From positions 1,302,001-1,366,000 of the forward strand of contig CAWBUL010000006.1 of the NCBI GenBank assembly GCA_963791885.1: a stretch of DNA of 64,000 nt. The letters run 5' to 3'. The notes under the pieces were generated by a model, which saw only the letters and a list, made by a program, of their open reading frames with translations, had not been told where the DNA came from and ran no database searches. Source of the stretch: CAVSUZ01 sp963791885 (GTDB lineage: Bacteria; Pseudomonadota; Alphaproteobacteria; Acetobacterales; Acetobacteraceae). A program made the position numbers and the translations under genes. Of the stretch, positions 53,922-63,237 are shown piece after piece (the first letter of the stretch is position 1; each line of letters begins with the position of its first letter).

Positions 53922-55226
53922 ATGTCCGACCGATCCGGTTCCCCGCATTCGTCCTTGGCGCAACGCGTCGCATCGCCGTTTCGCCTGAACCTCGAACAGC
54001 AACGTAAGCGCGCCAAGGAATTGCTGAGGGCTGTGCAGGCGGGCGACGATGATGCCGTACGCCGCTTCCATCGCCATCACCCCCGAGCACTGCCGCAAAA
54101 CGCCGGACGGCTCAGCGAAGCGCAGTTCGTCATCGCGCGTGAGCTGGGGCTGCCCAGTTGGCCCCGTCTGAAAGCGCATATCGAGGCTCTGGACCGGAGC
54201 TGGGCGCATATCCGGCGCGGCGCCCTCGCCCCGGACCGGGGGATCGCGACCTTGCACATCCGCTGCGGCTCCGACATCGAGGTGACCCTGAAACAGGCCG
54301 GGTTCACCGGTGACTTTCTCGAATACGCCGACCCCCTGTGCCAGGGGCCGGTCCTGGACGAGCCGGATTGGCTGGAACGGCGTGCGGACTTTGTCGCCCA
54401 GGCATACGGCCCGGGCGCCGGCGCGAACCGCGAGCAGATCGCCGCGAAGCTGAACTTGGCCGAAGAGCGATTGCAATCCGCCGCCACAAGCTACGAACGG
54501 ATCGTGCTGTGGTTCGAGCATGACAGCTACGACCAGCTCATCCTCGCCCGTTGTCTCGCCCAGTTCGCCGAACAGGCCCCTCCACGCCTCGAGCTGATCT
54601 CCCCGGCACACTATCCGGGCGGCGTTCGCTTCATCGGCCTGGGACAGTTGCCGCCGGAGGCGCTGCGCCTGCTGTGGGAGGAGCGTGCGCCAGTCTCCGC
54701 CGAGGCTCTCCGAGCCGGACGGGACGCCTGGAACGCTCTGCGTGCGCCCGATCCGCGGCAACTCGCCGCCCTGGCCCGGGCAGGTACCGCCGGCGTTCCG
54801 CAGCTAGGCCGCGCATTGCGACGGCACTGTCAGGAACTGCCTTGGACCGATGATGGTCTCGGTCTGACCCAGCGTCTGACCCTTCAGCTCATCGCCGAAG
54901 AACCGCAGACCATCGGGCAGGTCTTCAGCCGCCTGATGATGGAGCGCGAGCCACTCCCATGGATGTCCGATCTTATCTTCCGCGCGATCGTCGAAGACAT
55001 GCAGCGTGTCGAAGAACCCGTTTTCACCGCCACATTCGACGGAGACGACCGCGGCTGGTTCAGCAAGCGTCCGACGATCACCAAGCTGGGTCGCGCGGTT
55101 CTTGCGGGAGAGACCGACTGGCTCTCGCTCCGTCCGCCGTCACGCTGGCTTGGCGGCGTGCTGATACCCGACGCCGGGACGTGCTGGCGCTGGGATGAAA
55201 GAACGTCGTCCGTCGTCAACGGCTGA
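53922..55226 (+). CDS. DUF1835 domain protein
   Basis: 434 residues. An N-terminal helical part (SPFRLNLEQQRKRAKELLRA, VQAGDDDAVRRFHRHHP, FVIARELGLPSWPRLKAHIE) resembles ankyrin-like leaders found in this group. The DUF1835 part begins ATLHIRCGSDIEVTLKQAGF, has YADPLCQGPVLDEPDWLERR and YERIVLWFEHDSYDQLILAR, and ends with a DUF3658-like region containing VFTATFDGDDRGWFSKRPTI. Function unknown; intact and isolated from its neighbours. Confidence 0.85.
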   Translation: MSDRSGSPHSSLAQRVASPFRLNLEQQRKRAKELLRAVQAGDDDAVRRFHRHHPRALPQNAGRLSEAQFVIARELGLPSWPRLKAHIEALDRSWAHIRRGALAPDRGIATLHIRCGSDIEVTLKQAGFTGDFLEYADPLCQGPVLDEPDWLERRADFVAQAYGPGAGANREQIAAKLNLAEERLQSAATSYERIVLWFEHDSYDQLILARCLAQFAEQAPPRLELISPAHYPGGVRFIGLGQLPPEALRLLWEERAPVSAEALRAGRDAWNALRAPDPRQLAALARAGTAGVPQLGRALRRHCQELPWTDDGLGLTQRLTLQLIAEEPQTIGQVFSRLMMEREPLPWMSDLIFRAIVEDMQRVEEPVFTATFDGDDRGWFSKRPTITKLGRAVLAGETDWLSLRPPSRWLGGVLIPDAGTCWRWDERTSSVVNG

Positions 55227-55391
55227 TGCGGGAGCAAAAAGCGGAGACGATCCGCGGACCGCTTCGCGCCGAAGTCTGCACGCGCGTCACGGGTGCACGG
55301 CACGCCTGGCATCGAGCCGCTATCCCGGTCACGTGATCGGCTTTTGATCGGGATCGATTTGCCGGGCCGTCCCTTCGTTGCGCGGCCCAAG

Positions 55392-55498
55392 TGGGACGTA
55401 ATCCGGGGTGCGAACCCAACTGATACTGGCGTTGCCTAGCGGCAGGAACCCGGATTCTCAATCCGATGATGCAGGTTCGAATCCTGCCGTCCCAACCG
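55392..55498 (+). tRNA. tRNA-Glu-like gene (anticodon CTC) with a 33-nt insertion after the 5' acceptor strand
   Basis: The body is canonical: D arm GCCTAGCGGCAGG, anticodon loop TTCTCAA in stem CCGGA/TCCGA (one C-A mismatch), variable loop ATGAT, T arm GCAGGTTCGAATCCTGC. The 3' acceptor strand CGTCCCA (55488-55494) pairs perfectly with TGGGACG at 55392-55398, but 33 extra bases separate that strand from the D arm. The nearer candidate ACTGGCG (55425-55431) matches at only four of seven positions. The extra segment contains GGGT-GCGA-ACCC, a GNRA hairpin. CCA is not encoded. It may be a pseudo-tRNA. Confidence 0.55.
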
Positions 55499-55669
55499 AG
55501 TGGATAAAGTCAGACGGATGGTGCCCTGAGGTAGAGGCTCTGCTTCGGGTGGTTTTACGACCGTCCGCTTGGAGGTCAGCTCAATCGGAAGCGGACATTC
55601 AGACCTGCCGGGAACTGGCCGAGGTCCGACTGTCGGGTTTTGAATAGAACGGCTGGGTAAGCGGACCTA

Positions 55670-56807
55670 GTGCTCTGACGCATTCTATCAATTCACAACA
55701 TGCGGTTGCCATGCGATTCTGTGAGCATGGCACAGACAGTATGCGTGTTGTTGAGCGCGGCAGACAGGAAGCGGCTTAAGGCAATAGCATCGGATCGCAA
55801 CCGAGCGGGCAAATACATCGAGCGAGCCCGAGTCGTTCTGGCCTCGGCCAGTGGTCGGCCGGTGCAACATGTGGCGAAAGAGATCAGCGTCAGCCGCCCC
55901 ATGGTCTGGCGCTGGCAGCAGCGTTTTGTCGAGGAAGGTCCCGACGGGTTGCTGCGTGACAAGACGCGCAAGCCCGGCAAACGACCGATCCCGGCCGATA
56001 AAGTGGCGCACGTCGTGGCGCTCACGTGTGGCGAGCCGCCCCCTGGGACCACGTATTGGACCGGGCGAGCCATGGCAAACGCCACCGCCATGTCTCTGCG
56101 CTCGGTGCAGCGCATCTGGGCGGCGCACCAACTCCAGCCGCACCGCGTGCGCAGCTTCAAGCGCTCGCGTGATCCGCAGTTCGCTGAGAAAATGGCGGAT
56201 ATCATCGGTCTTTATCTCGATCCGCCCGCCCATGCGGTGGTGCTGTCGATCGACGAAAAGAGCCAAATCCAGGCGCTCGACCGTACCCAGCCTGGACTGC
56301 CGCTGAAACCCGGCCGCTGCGGCACCATGACCCACGACTACAAACGCCATGGAACGACGACGTTGTTCGCCGCATTGAACGTGCTGAAGGGTACGGTGAT
56401 CGGTCGCTGCATGCAGCGACACCGGCACGAGGAGTTCATCCGCTTCCTCAATGCCGTCGAACGCGAGGTGCCGTCCGGCAAGTTGGTCCATGCGGTCGTC
56501 GACAACTACGCCACCCACCGGCACCGAAAGGTACAGGCCTGGCTGGCACGCCATGACCGATGGACCTTCCACTTCACGCCAACCTCCGGGTCATGGCTGA
56601 ACGCGGTGGAGACCTTCTTCTCCGCTCTTACCCGACAACGCATCCGGCGCGGCAGCTTCCACTCCCTCGTCAGCCTGCAGGCTGCCATTAAGACTTACCT
56701 CGCTGAGCGAAATGCAGAACCACGCCCATTCGTCTGGACCGCAGCCACCGCCTCAATCCTTGCCAAGCTCGAAAGATTGCCTGCATCGTCCGTATAAGTC
56801 AGAGCAC
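55670..56807 (+). mobile_element. IS630-family element, copy 2
   Basis: 1138 bp, ends GTGCTCTGAC, flanked by TA at 55668-55669 and 56808-56809. Near-identical to the inverted copy at 20292-21428. It inserted at the TA of a TAG stop codon of the opposing small gene at 56807-57021; the stop is recreated by the terminal base of the element. Confidence 0.93.
55700..56797 (+). CDS. IS630-family transposase, intact copy
   Basis: 365 residues. HTH part AGKYIERARVVLASASGRPV and HTH_29 ISVSRPMVWRWQQRFVEEGP, then DDE core AVVLSIDEKSQIQALDRTQP (D), LVHAVVDNYATHRHRKVQAW (D) and FTPTSGSWLNAVETFFSALT (E), with the usual C-terminus LQAAIKTYLAERNAEPRPFV. Differs from copy 1 by a V/A change after QQRF and by keeping its frame. 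It can probably act in trans on copy 1. Confidence 0.95.
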   Translation: MRLPCDSVSMAQTVCVLLSAADRKRLKAIASDRNRAGKYIERARVVLASASGRPVQHVAKEISVSRPMVWRWQQRFVEEGPDGLLRDKTRKPGKRPIPADKVAHVVALTCGEPPPGTTYWTGRAMANATAMSLRSVQRIWAAHQLQPHRVRSFKRSRDPQFAEKMADIIGLYLDPPAHAVVLSIDEKSQIQALDRTQPGLPLKPGRCGTMTHDYKRHGTTTLFAALNVLKGTVIGRCMQRHRHEEFIRFLNAVEREVPSGKLVHAVVDNYATHRHRKVQAWLARHDRWTFHFTPTSGSWLNAVETFFSALTRQRIRRGSFHSLVSLQAAIKTYLAERNAEPRPFVWTAATASILAKLERLPASSV

Positions 56808-57021
56808 TAGGCGCCTCGTCGACTGCGCCGAACTCGCCCTTGGCGCTCCGCTCGATATTCGTCCTCTGTGAGCAGGATCGTCGCCAGCGCCGCTTCAATA
56901 TCGCGCTGACAGCCTCCAAACTCATGCATATAGGCAAGGTAAGCCTCATAGTCGGTCTCGCCCTCCCGCACTGGCCGCCGATCCATTTTAAGGTCCAGAT
57001 GGCTAGGGCGAAGACTCATCT
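56807..57021 (-). CDS. Hypothetical small protein
   Basis: 70 residues: MSLRPSHLDLKMDRRPVREG, ETDYEAYLAYMHEFGGCQRD, IEAALATILLTEDEYRAERQ and a basic tail. Squeezed between IS5 and IS630, with the IS630 at its stop codon. The acidic middle looks like a real short protein; family not recognised. Confidence 0.4.
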
Positions 57022-57023
57022 GA

Positions 57024-57787
57024 CTACTTGAGGAAGTAGGCAAGGGCGGCGGCGATGCAGAGGGTGGAGACGAAAGTTTCGTCGAGCCGATCGTAGCGCG
57101 TTGCCAGGCGTCGAAAGTCCTTGAGGCGGCAGAAGGTGCGTTCGACGATATTGCGCCGCCTATAGGTGACGGCGTCGAACGGATAGGGCTGCTTTCGGTT
57201 CTTGCGGTTGGGGATGATGACGCGGCTGCCGCGGTCCGCCAGCCAACGGCGCAATTCGGCACTGTCGTAAGCGGCATCGGCGATCACGCGCAGGTCGGGC
57301 GGCAGTCGAGCCAACATTGCCTGCGCCGGCACGCTATCGTGGCGCTCACCGCCGGTCAGCGCGATGACCTTGGGTCGGCCGTGAGCATCAGCGATCAGAT
57401 GGATTTTGGTATTGCGCCCGCCGCGGCTCGTCCCGATCCCACGCGAACCCCCCTTTTTCGCCGCCCGGCGCTGGCCGACCGGTGGACCTTGATATGCGTG
57501 CTGTCCAGCAAGGCTTCGGCCGGCGGGCCGCCGGCGCGCGCAAGTTCCATGAACACACGCTCCCAGATCCCGCGCACTGCCCAGCGCACGAACCGATTAT
57601 ACAGTGTCTTGCGTGGCCCATATTCCAACGGTGCGTCGGACCATCGGCAACCGGAGATGATGACTTGGATGATGCCGCTGATCACGCGCCGATCATCCAC
57701 CCGTCGCTTGCCGCGTATGTAGACGGGCAGCAATGGGTCAATCTTCTCCCACTGCCCGTCGCTCAACCAGAAATACCCTGTGACCAT
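57024..57787 (-). CDS. IS5-family transposase in two frames
   Basis: First frame (57787 to about 57420): MVTGYFWLSDGQWEKIDPLL, GCRWSDAPLEYGPRKTLYNR and ALLDSTHIKVHRSA with the first aspartate. The second frame continues GGRNTKIHLIADAHGRPKVI, VIADAAYDSAELRRWLADRG with the second aspartate, and FDAVTYRRRNIVERTFCRLK with the glutamate, to 57024. The switch lies on an AAAAAGGGGGG run (57443-57453), a slippery site used by IS427/IS1031-type members. The element probably spans about 57010-57835 but I could not fix its ends. It truncates the HEPN-like gene. Confidence 0.85.
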
Positions 57788-57829
57788 GCTGCCCCGAATC
57801 GATGCAAACTCCGACCACAGGGAATCAAC

Positions 57830-58848
57830 AACCTATTGATTTGGCAATAACCCAATTGGGTCTTCGCCCTAGTGAGTGCCATTCTGAACAAGGGCGCAGC
57901 ATAAAGATGAAGTGGGCGCTTGCCGGGCGGTACAATAAGTCGCTCCGCGGAAATGGGCTCACCATGCAGAAAGTCGTTTCTGGCCCTGTTCAGCTCACCA
58001 TAGAGCCAAACCGGCAGGGTTCGTTTTGGATGGCCATATTTCCAGCCGTATGGTTCGTAGATCGCGGTCTGGCAGTCCGATAGGTTCCATTTCGGCTGTT
58101 CCAGCATTTTATAAACTTGCTTGAATCCGACACCTGAATTGCCGGGATGGGCGAGAATCTCGAACGCACTCACCCAAAGCGCGATGGCCCTGCCGATATC
58201 GTATACGGTGACTTCGACATTCCCCGGCAGCATAGATGCTGACAAGGCCATGTTCAGGGAGCGGAAGAGAGCAACGTTCTCGTGACGCTGGCTATGGGCC
58301 CCGAAGTGCTCCTGCCAACGTCGCAGCAGGGCGTCGAGAACAGGCCGATCAATCATCCGTCGATCCAAAGTCATGTAGGCAATGCCGGGCGTCACTTGGG
58401 CACTTAGTGCTTTCACCTCATGGTAGCCGAGTTGAGCCATGCTCAGCATGACGATCCCCTCATATTTTGCGTCGACCATCCATGGATAAAAGGAAAACCA
58501 GTTCGCGTATCTGACGCCGGTCGTGTTTTCGAACCGGAGCGTCTGAGCCCACGAGCGGGGAATCACCGACAAGGCAACGGCGTCACGAAACGCCGCCAAG
58601 GCTTCAACGGAGCGATAACGCTCGGGGCTTGTGAACTCGCGAATCAGGACGCTCGGCCATACCTGAACGCCAAACTCTGTCTTGAACCGTCGGAGATACG
58701 TCGCAAAACGGCGGTGCTTCTTCGCCAGTGCCTTCACGCGCTCGTCGTTGGTGGGGACAAGCGCCAGGCCCTTGACCCCGATCGGCTCCTGAATGGCAAT
58801 GTTGGGCATGGCGAACATCGGTATCCAGTCAGGCATAGTTCTGGTCAC
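57830..58848 (-). CDS. HEPN-like protein of a putative defence cassette, C-terminus replaced at the IS5 junction
   Basis: About 335 native residues. N-terminal region PIGVKGLALVPTNDERVKAL and FATYLRRFKTEFGVQVWPSV, central WFSFYPWMVDAKYEGIVMLS and VTVYDIGRAIALWVSAFEIL. The C-terminal segment LPVWLYGELNRARNDFLHGE contains R-x4-H (RNDFLH), the pattern of HEPN ribonucleases and ApeA-type HEPN proteins. The frame runs into the IS5 end and closes at 57763 after about 20 foreign residues; the HEPN segment is retained. It is the last gene of the four-gene run, 137 bases after DUF4365. Function is inferred from the motif only. Confidence 0.6.
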
Positions 58849-58985
58849 TCCGATTGCACCCGTTGCGGCGGCAACTTTGTTGTGCCGCTGACGCTACAGA
58901 CGATGGCCAACGCACGACGGGCGCGGGCCGACCTGCTGCCGTTCGAACTGATTCGAGCTGATCGTCTACGCGCGTCGCCCCTCAC

Positions 58986-59843
58986 TCATCCAGAGGATCG
59001 CCGGGTGTAGAGCACGGGTATATCGTCATCATCCGGAACTGGTCTCCCGTTGGCGAAAAAATCCTCCAGCGCGATATAGCCTTTTCCGAGGTCGTTCACC
59101 CACACATGCAAGACGATGATGTCGATTTCGATTGTCGCCGTCTCGCGCGTTTCGATGTGCTCGTAATCCAGCCACGGAAACCAACGCGCCATGAGCGTTT
59201 GGTGACTCCATGTGGGATACATCCGGTCGATTTCGAAGTCAGGCGGATCTTTCTCATACTCGTCATACATGACGGCGATCCCGCGCATGCCGAGCGATTT
59301 GTTCGTCCAATGCTCGATCTCGAAATAGACCTCCGCCTTGTCGGCCAGTAGCTTCATCATATCCAGGTCCATCGCCGTCCTGTATCGCCGGATCGATGAC
59401 GGGTCGTTGGGGAGGGCCGTGGCGAAGGCTTCCTTCGATGCCGCCGACAATACATTCGCCGCCGGCACGACAATCGACCAGCCCTTGTCGGTGATCTTCA
59501 CCAGATGCAGGTGGATTTTCTGCCAGAGCGTCAGGTTTCGGTCCGGGTCATGCAGGATGAGAAACACCGGCAGCGAATGGCCCAGCCAGTAATCGAGGTG
59601 ACGCTGCTCGCCGTAGAAAATGAAGTCGTTGCCGTGCTTCCGGAAATAGGACGCGCCGGTCTTGATCTGCAACGCCATGAGCTTTCCGATCGGCTTGTCA
59701 AACTCGACCACTTCGGCCTGCGCGTCGATGCCGAAGTCGCTGACGGCCTGCTCGCGGAATATCCATTTGAAGTCGTTCAAGAACACGGCCTCAACGGCGT
59801 TCATGCCCCTTCGCTCGGTCAAGGGATCAGGCATGTGCGTCAC
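58986..59843 (-). CDS. DUF4365 nuclease-like protein
   Basis: 285 residues. DUF4365 features a restriction-endonuclease-like core: RRGMNAVEAVFLNDFKWIFR, then VSDFGIDAQAEVVEFDKP and LMALQIKTGASYFRKHGNDF, giving D, E and QxK as PD-(D/E)xK residues, followed by FIFYGEQRHLDYWLGHSLPV and FLILHDPDRNLTLWQKI. DUF4365 proteins are frequent in defence islands. Its start overlaps the stop of TcmP by four bases, so the two are translated together. The C-terminal 140 residues are an additional acidic domain of unknown type. Confidence 0.85.
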   Translation of the reverse strand: MTHMPDPLTERRGMNAVEAVFLNDFKWIFREQAVSDFGIDAQAEVVEFDKPIGKLMALQIKTGASYFRKHGNDFIFYGEQRHLDYWLGHSLPVFLILHDPDRNLTLWQKIHLHLVKITDKGWSIVVPAANVLSAASKEAFATALPNDPSSIRRYRTAMDLDMMKLLADKAEVYFEIEHWTNKSLGMRGIAVMYDEYEKDPPDFEIDRMYPTWSHQTLMARWFPWLDYEHIETRETATIEIDIIVLHVWVNDLGKGYIALEDFFANGRPVPDDDDIPVLYTRRSSG

Positions 59844-60958
59844 TTGAACTCAAGGATCAGCTCCGGATTGGCATATGTGCCGCGCCGGCGGGCTGGCGGG
59901 GGATTGATAGGGTTCAGGCCACCATCACCCTCCATCGCCGCCAGCACCTTGCGGTAATGCTGCGCATGGAAGGGGGTGTACTCCAGCACGAACAGCTCGA
60001 CCTGGTTCACCGTCGCCCGCCTCCCGGCGAAGCGCTCGGCAATCAGCCGTCGAAGCTCGCGGCGGTCAGGCTCGGGTTGGAACAGCACGGCTTGGTCAAA
60101 GTTGGTGGCGTCGGAGAACGAATACCCGCCGCCGGGGTCCACCTTCCACATGGCCTCCTTCATCTTCGCAAGGCCGAGACGGTTATTACTGGTACTGGCG
60201 AAATACAGGAAGTAGTCGCTTACGTCCCGCGCGTTCCGCATCTCGAAAGACCGGACGTACCGGGCGCCGGCGGCGCGGCGCAGTTGATCGCGGTAGAGGT
60301 CGTGAATGAACTTCTTTCGCGTCGCGCCCGCCAGCTCGTAGCCGCGCCGCCAGTCCGGGCAGGCGAACAGCTCATCGAAGTTGTCGTGCTGGTCGGGATG
60401 GTTCAGGAAACGGTTGATCTCCTCGAACATGAAATTGACGAGAACCTCGGTGCTTGGTCGCTTTATGAGGTCGGTCAGGATGTGCATTGGCAGTCCCGTC
60501 CAGCCGAACGGGTCGACTAGCGCGAAGGCGGGTGCGCGCGGATGGGCCAACAGACGCGGCCGGATATGCTGCTGGTAGGCGTCCTCAAACAGAAGCCCAG
60601 CATGCACATGAATCTCGACGCTGGACGGAATGACGCGATGCTCGCGCAGATGGGCGATGTTGGCGTTCAGGGCGGCCACCATGCGCCGCCGCCGCTCGAC
60701 GAAGTGAAACTCGAACGGGAGCCTCACGGGGCCGCCCATCGCGCCCAAGGCGGCTTTCAGCGCCACGATGGGCGAGCCGTCCTCGCCCTGCTTGTACCGG
60801 CCCGGCCCAGCGAAGCCGTCGATGTAGATAATGCGGTCGAAGTTGCGTCCACGGCTGAGGATGGGAAACCAGGCGCGCAGGTAGGCGCCGAGGATGGCCA
60901 GCTTCGCCGCGGTGTGAGGTGCCAAATCCCAACTGGCGGCAGTCAGAGTGTCGGGCAA
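59840..60958 (-). CDS. tcmP: Three-Cys-motif partner protein TcmP
   Basis: About 373 residues from a TTG at 60958. Hallmarks: APHTAAKLAILGAYLRAWFP, FDRIIYIDGFAGPGRYKQGE with the IDGFAGPG motif, FEFHFVERRRRMVAALNANI, APAFALVDPFGWTGLPMHIL and LVNFMFEEINRFL. TcmP proteins have a Rossmann-like fold and nearly always accompany a three-Cys protein of the Gp37/Gp68 (DUF5131) type, here the gene just upstream, whose stop is 10 bases before this start. An ATG far upstream (61135) lies inside the DUF5131 gene and is unlikely. Role unknown; co-occurrence suggests joint modification or sensing. Confidence 0.88.
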   Translation of the reverse strand: MPDTLTAASWDLAPHTAAKLAILGAYLRAWFPILSRGRNFDRIIYIDGFAGPGRYKQGEDGSPIVALKAALGAMGGPVRLPFEFHFVERRRRMVAALNANIAHLREHRVIPSSVEIHVHAGLLFEDAYQQHIRPRLLAHPRAPAFALVDPFGWTGLPMHILTDLIKRPSTEVLVNFMFEEINRFLNHPDQHDNFDELFACPDWRRGYELAGATRKKFIHDLYRDQLRRAAGARYVRSFEMRNARDVSDYFLYFASTSNNRLGLAKMKEAMWKVDPGGGYSFSDATNFDQAVLFQPEPDRRELRRLIAERFAGRRATVNQVELFVLEYTPFHAQHYRKVLAAMEGDGGLNPINPPPARRRGTYANPELILEFK

Positions 60959-60968
60959 CGAATTCGGC

Positions 60969-61723
60969 CTATTCAGCCGCCGCGAGTTGCTTGGGTTGGC
61001 AGGGGAATTGGCTCCATTCGCGGTCGTCCAGAGCCCGTCCGCCAGCCTTCGGCCTGATGCCTCCCCATTGCTTGAAAAAGAACGCCACGCCTTGCCGCAG
61101 GCACTGGTCGCGGATCTGGCGCACCCAGTCGGCATCCATCGGGCGCGCTCCGGGGCCGCTCTCCCCGCCGACGATGACCCAGCCGATTCCCGTCAGGTTC
61201 AGGTCGCCGAGCGCACCAAGCAGCGGCTCAAGCGATAGGAACCGCATTCCCGCCGGCGCCAATCGAAGATGGGCAATGCGAGATTTTGCCTGCGCATCCT
61301 CGACGGACACGCCGCACCAAACGTGCTGCGGACCACGGCCACGGCCATAGCGCGCTTGCAGGTAGTTGGTCATCAGCGAGCTGCGCTTGGTGAGTATCTG
61401 AAAGACATGCCAGTGGGCGCGCTCCATCGTATCAAAGACCTGATCGACGAATGGGCGCGGAATATCCTTGTGAAACAAGTCGCTCATCGAATTGACGAAA
61501 ATCATTCTTGGACGTTTCCAGTTGAGCGGCTGTGCAAGCCGCTCCGGCCGTAACATCAGGTCGAAGCCAGTTTCAAAAGGGTGTTCGGGCACGCCGCGAA
61601 AACGCTCCGAGAAGCGTTCGGCGTAGCAATTGTCGCAGCCACGGCTGACCTTCGTGCAGCCCGTCACCGGGTTCCACGTCGCGTCGGTCCATTCAATCGA
61701 GCCTCTTATCTCCCATCACTCAT
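60969..61723 (-). CDS. Phage Gp37/Gp68 family protein (DUF5131, three-Cys motif), start region damaged
   Basis: From 61667: MTGCTKVSRGCDNCYAERFS holds the three cysteines C-x6-C-x2-C that name the family, followed by RMIFVNSMSDLFHKDIPRPF, HWHVFQILTKRSSLMTNYLQ, VWCGVSVEDAQAKSRIAHLR, MRFLSLEPLLGALGDL and GWVIVGGESGPGARPMDADW. The conserved GSIEWTDATWNPV just before it is in frame but has no ATG, GTG or TTG ahead of it. The natural ATG (61723, MSDG) is one base out of frame. Either a one-base loss or an unusual ATT start applies. First gene of the cassette. Confidence 0.8.
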
Positions 61724-62134
61724 GCCGAACATAAAGAGAACTCTATAAAACCCTGGATTCATTGGCAAGAGATTTTGGCAAGATAGCCGATTTCGCGTTA
61801 CCATTGGACGATGTTCGTTCCCCGGATCGGCCGTTTGGACCTCTTGTGTCCTGCTTGGCTCGAAGCCGGACACGGCACTGCGGGTACCAAGCGTCTGATT
61901 CTATCCACCAGCTGTGGCGGCCCAATAACAGAATGCGATGAATACCCTCCCGAGGAAGCTGAAAGCGTCCCGAAGCAGCTCTACGGGGCGCCCGGCCAGT
62001 CGGTCACAAGAAGAAAAGGGATATAGCCTCAGATTGAAATCGGAAGCCGAAAGGGAAACAAAAGCGCCCTTGGCAGTCCAAGGGCAGGCCTTAGTCGTTT
62101 GGCCTGATCGTTGTGGCGCCAAATCAGACATCTA
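61724..62134. other. Intergenic between the defence-like cassette and IS630
   Basis: No gene recognised. The AT-richer segment 61730-61800 just upstream of the DUF5131 start region is the best place for the cassette promoter, but I cannot assign -35 and -10 boxes. Confidence 0.35.
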
Positions 62135-63186
62135 GAGCAGAATCCTTTCATTCCGGTTCGTATCCTGTGGCTGTGAAGTAATTGGCGCATTCGGCTGGCG
62201 TGAACTTTTCGATGGTGCTGCCGATGACCTGCCATAGATCGGGGATCGTCCGCGCTGCGGCTTTTCTCAGGAAGGCCTTGAGCTTTGCGAACGCCTTCTC
62301 GATCGGGTTGAAGTCGGGCGAGTAGGGCGGCAGGTAGAGCAGCCTGGCGCTGGCGGCCTCGATCAGCATGCGTATGTCCGCGTGTTTGTGGGCGGGCAGA
62401 TTGTCCATCACCACGATGTCGCCCGATTGCAGTGTGGGCGCGAGCACGTGGCGGACGTAGGCGCGGAAGGCATCGGCATTCATCGGGCCATCGAGCACCA
62501 TCGGTGCGGTCATGCCGGCAAGGCGCAGCGCACCGGTGAACGTGGTTGTCTTCCAGTGTCCGTGCGGCACGGGTGCACGGCAGCGCTGACCGCGCTTCGC
62601 CCGCCCGCGGAGCCGCGCCATCTTGGTGGTGGCACCGGTCTCGTCGATGAAGACCAGGCGCTGCGGATCAAGATCAGGCTGCGCGTCGAACCAGGCTTGT
62701 CGCCGCACGCGCACGTCGGGCCTGTCCTGCTCGCAGGCGTGCGCGGTTTTTTTTGATGGTCATGGCGTGGCGATCCAGGAAGCGCCACACCGTGCTGGGG
62801 GCGACGTGCAATCCATGGTCCCGACGAAGCATCTCCGCCAACTCCACCAGTGTCATGTCGACCTGGGCGGCCACGGCACCAAGGATCACGTCACGGTAAG
62901 CCTCGATGCGGTGCGAGCGCAGGTCACCCCCCTTGGGCCGCGCCTGGATGCTGCCGCTGGCACGGAATGCCCGCACCCAGCGGATCGCGGTCGCAACGCC
63001 GATCCCGAACCGTTCAGCCGCCGCACGCCGCGACAGCCCCGCCTCAACCGCCGCAATCCCGCGAGCGAAGATCGTCCGACAGCGTCCGTGCCATGCATGC
63101 TGGCCTCCTCCCAGCAGACATGGTGAATCAGATCGCCACCGCGTCTGGGAAGAACTCTCGCGAATCGGTTCGGTCGGGTTCTGCTC
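62135..63186 (-). mobile_element. IS630-family element (third type)
   Basis: 1052 bp. Left end GAGCAGAATCCTTTCATTCC and complement of the right end GAGCAGAACCCGACCGAACC are imperfect inverted repeats; TA flanks both sides (62133-62134 and 63187-63188). It carries one transposase gene with two frame changes. Confidence 0.88.
62148..63094 (-). pseudogene. IS630 transposase with two frame changes
   Basis: Start MARTLSDDLRSR at 63094, then one G is missing and the frame becomes GIAAVEAGLSRRAAAERFGI then GVATAIRWVRAF. At a run of eight A residues before CCGCGCA (62751-62758) the catalytic part continues in the next frame: DPQRLVFIDETGATTKMARL (D), SGDIVVMDNLPAHKHADIRM (D) and PPYSPDFNPIEKAFAKLKAF (E). 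The A-run is a known programmed-frameshift position in this IS630 group, but the early loss near residue 12 is probably a real lesion. Confidence 0.75.
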
Positions 63187-63237
63187 TAGGCCTTTTTTCT
63201 TGACATTCCTTCTAACATATGCTCTTACTACGCACCC

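Noticed and set aside
55392..55498. Selenocysteine tRNA (length near 100 nt, selD in the window)
   Set aside because: The variable loop has five bases, the T and D arms are those of a normal class I tRNA and the anticodon is CTC rather than TCA.
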